From JBFISM01 sp041608535 (GTDB lineage: Bacteria; Actinomycetota; Acidimicrobiia; Spongiisociales; UBA5794): DNA of 11,383 nt. The notes below the pieces were generated by a model. The model was given only the letters and a program-made list of their open reading frames with translations. It had not been told where the DNA came from and searched no databases. Positions 10,775 through 11,383 of the stretch are shown here, piece after piece (positions within the stretch are counted from its first letter, which is position 1; every line of letters starts with the position of its first letter). The stretch covers positions 1 to 11,383 of the forward strand of contig JBFISM010000122.1 of NCBI GenBank assembly GCA_041608535.1, in the 5' to 3' direction. Both the position numbers and the translations under genes were made by a program.

Positions 10775-11383
10775 TCAGCCGACGATCTCGTACACGGCAT
10801 CCCGGCGGCGCCGTATCAGGTCGCCTGCGGTGAGCCCATCGACGGCTGCGGAGATCTGCTGCGGTGCGAGCCCCGTCGACGAGACGAGGTCGGCGAAGCC
10901 TTGGGGCTCGTCGATGAGCACACGCATCACCGCACCGCGAGCTTCCCGCACCGAGCCCGCAAACGGCGCCTGGCGTGGTGGTGGGCTGTAGACGCCTGGT
11001 CCGGCGCACCACGTGGTCACCGGGCACTCGTCGCATCGCGCTCGTCTCGGCAGGCACACCGTTGCCCCCAGATCCATAACCGCTTGATTCCACGTCACGG
11101 CGTCGGCGTCCATCACCGCGGCTGCGGTCTCCTCGAGGTGCGTGTCGTCGAGCACCTCTCCGTGCCAGCGGCTGAGCACCCGGCGTAGGTTCGTGTCGAC
11201 CGCTGGTCGCTGAGCACCGAAGGCGAAACACGCAACGGCTGCAGCCGTGTACGGTCCCACGCCGGGCAAGCCCAACAAGCCGTCGTAGGTGGTCGGCCAA
11301 CCGTTCACGACAATTTGCTTGGCGGCGAGATGGAGCCGCTTCGCTCGCGTGTTGTAGCCCAGCCCAGACCACGCGGCGGCGAC
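10775..11383 (-). CDS. mutY: A/G-specific adenine glycosylase MutY-type, C-terminal 202 residues (5' truncated)
   Basis: The frame is open to the right edge, so the N-terminus with the catalytic Glu lies outside. Visible parts: AAAWSGLGYNTRAKRLH, the helix-hairpin-helix LPGVGPYTAAAV, the catalytic Asp in PAVDTNLRRVLSR, and an iron-sulfur motif C-X6-C-X2-C-X5-C (CLPRRARCDECPVTTWC). This is the HhH-GPD fold; the AWxGLGY and VDTN context favours MutY over endonuclease III. MutY removes adenine opposite 8-oxoguanine. The usual C-terminal NUDIX-like 8-oxoG recognition domain is absent; instead about 50 residues (RGAVMRVLIDEPQGFADLV...AVDGLTAGDLIRRRRDAVYEIVG) look like a small winged-helix domain. 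That part is interpretation from sequence pattern only. Confidence 0.85.
   Translation of the reverse strand, partial: VAAAWSGLGYNTRAKRLHLAAKQIVVNGWPTTYDGLLGLPGVGPYTAAAVACFAFGAQRPAVDTNLRRVLSRWHGEVLDDTHLEETAAAVMDADAVTWNQAVMDLGATVCLPRRARCDECPVTTWCAGPGVYSPPPRQAPFAGSVREARGAVMRVLIDEPQGFADLVSSTGLAPQQISAAVDGLTAGDLIRRRRDAVYEIVG

Overview
The window is high-GC DNA with actinobacterial gene content: crgA, a class E sortase, a TrpG/PabA-type amidotransferase, an F420/deazaflavin-type oxidoreductase, a DUF3105 protein and many GTG starts. The crgA - sortase - pabA neighbourhood is the cluster found close to oriC in many Actinomycetota. The Ser/Asp/Pro-rich secreted protein and general style fit Acidimicrobiia (Ilumatobacter-like), but that finer placement is an inference from memory and was not searched. 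No rRNA, tRNA, CRISPR array, transposase or phage gene was seen.

Layout. 1-225 is the 3' end of a TrkA-type K+ uptake regulator gene. 226-523 is a non-coding convergent region with an 18-bp palindrome, a (GGGGAT)n G-tract array, six tandem 17-bp repeats and a hairpin. 524-1159 (-) is a deazaflavin-dependent oxidoreductase. 1312-2544 (+) is an APH-type phosphotransferase. 2641-3141 (+) is a secreted, acidic Ser/Asp/Pro repeat protein that ends 3 bp from the stop of an M20 metallopeptidase (3145-4563, -). A divergent intergenic region leads to a thiolase (4714-5880, +) and a small membrane zinc-ribbon protein (5892-6125, +). A CTAG palindrome is used as the stop codon on both strands, shared with a DUF3105 membrane protein (6122-6748, -). 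Then come two minus-strand secreted-protein genes: a 62-aa precursor (6924-7112) and a 382-aa protein with a Pro-rich tail (7517-8665). Last are crgA (8923-9174, -), a translationally coupled trio of sortase, a 50-aa membrane protein and pabA (9305-10748, +), and the 3' part of mutY (10775 to the right edge, -).

The most interesting signal is non-coding. The two secreted-protein genes are preceded by similar leaders of about 150 nt. They share an AAA.CCG.TCGAC block, a long hairpin with GAGGTAG in or beside its loop, a GGGT...ACCC hairpin, a CCGG-containing hairpin and an identical ACAAGGTAGG ribosome-binding segment. The spacing of these parts is nearly constant (exactly 46 nt between the first hairpin and the Shine-Dalgarno block in both). 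The encoded peptides in this stretch are not alike, so the similarity appears to be at RNA level. I could not assign it to a riboswitch class I know. It may be a structured cis-regulatory RNA for exported proteins.

A second lead is a pair of DnaA-box-like 9-mers in direct repeat at 7400-7420, one matching the actinobacterial consensus exactly, in a cluster usually located near oriC. Several strong inverted repeats follow gene ends and probably act as terminators without U-tracts.
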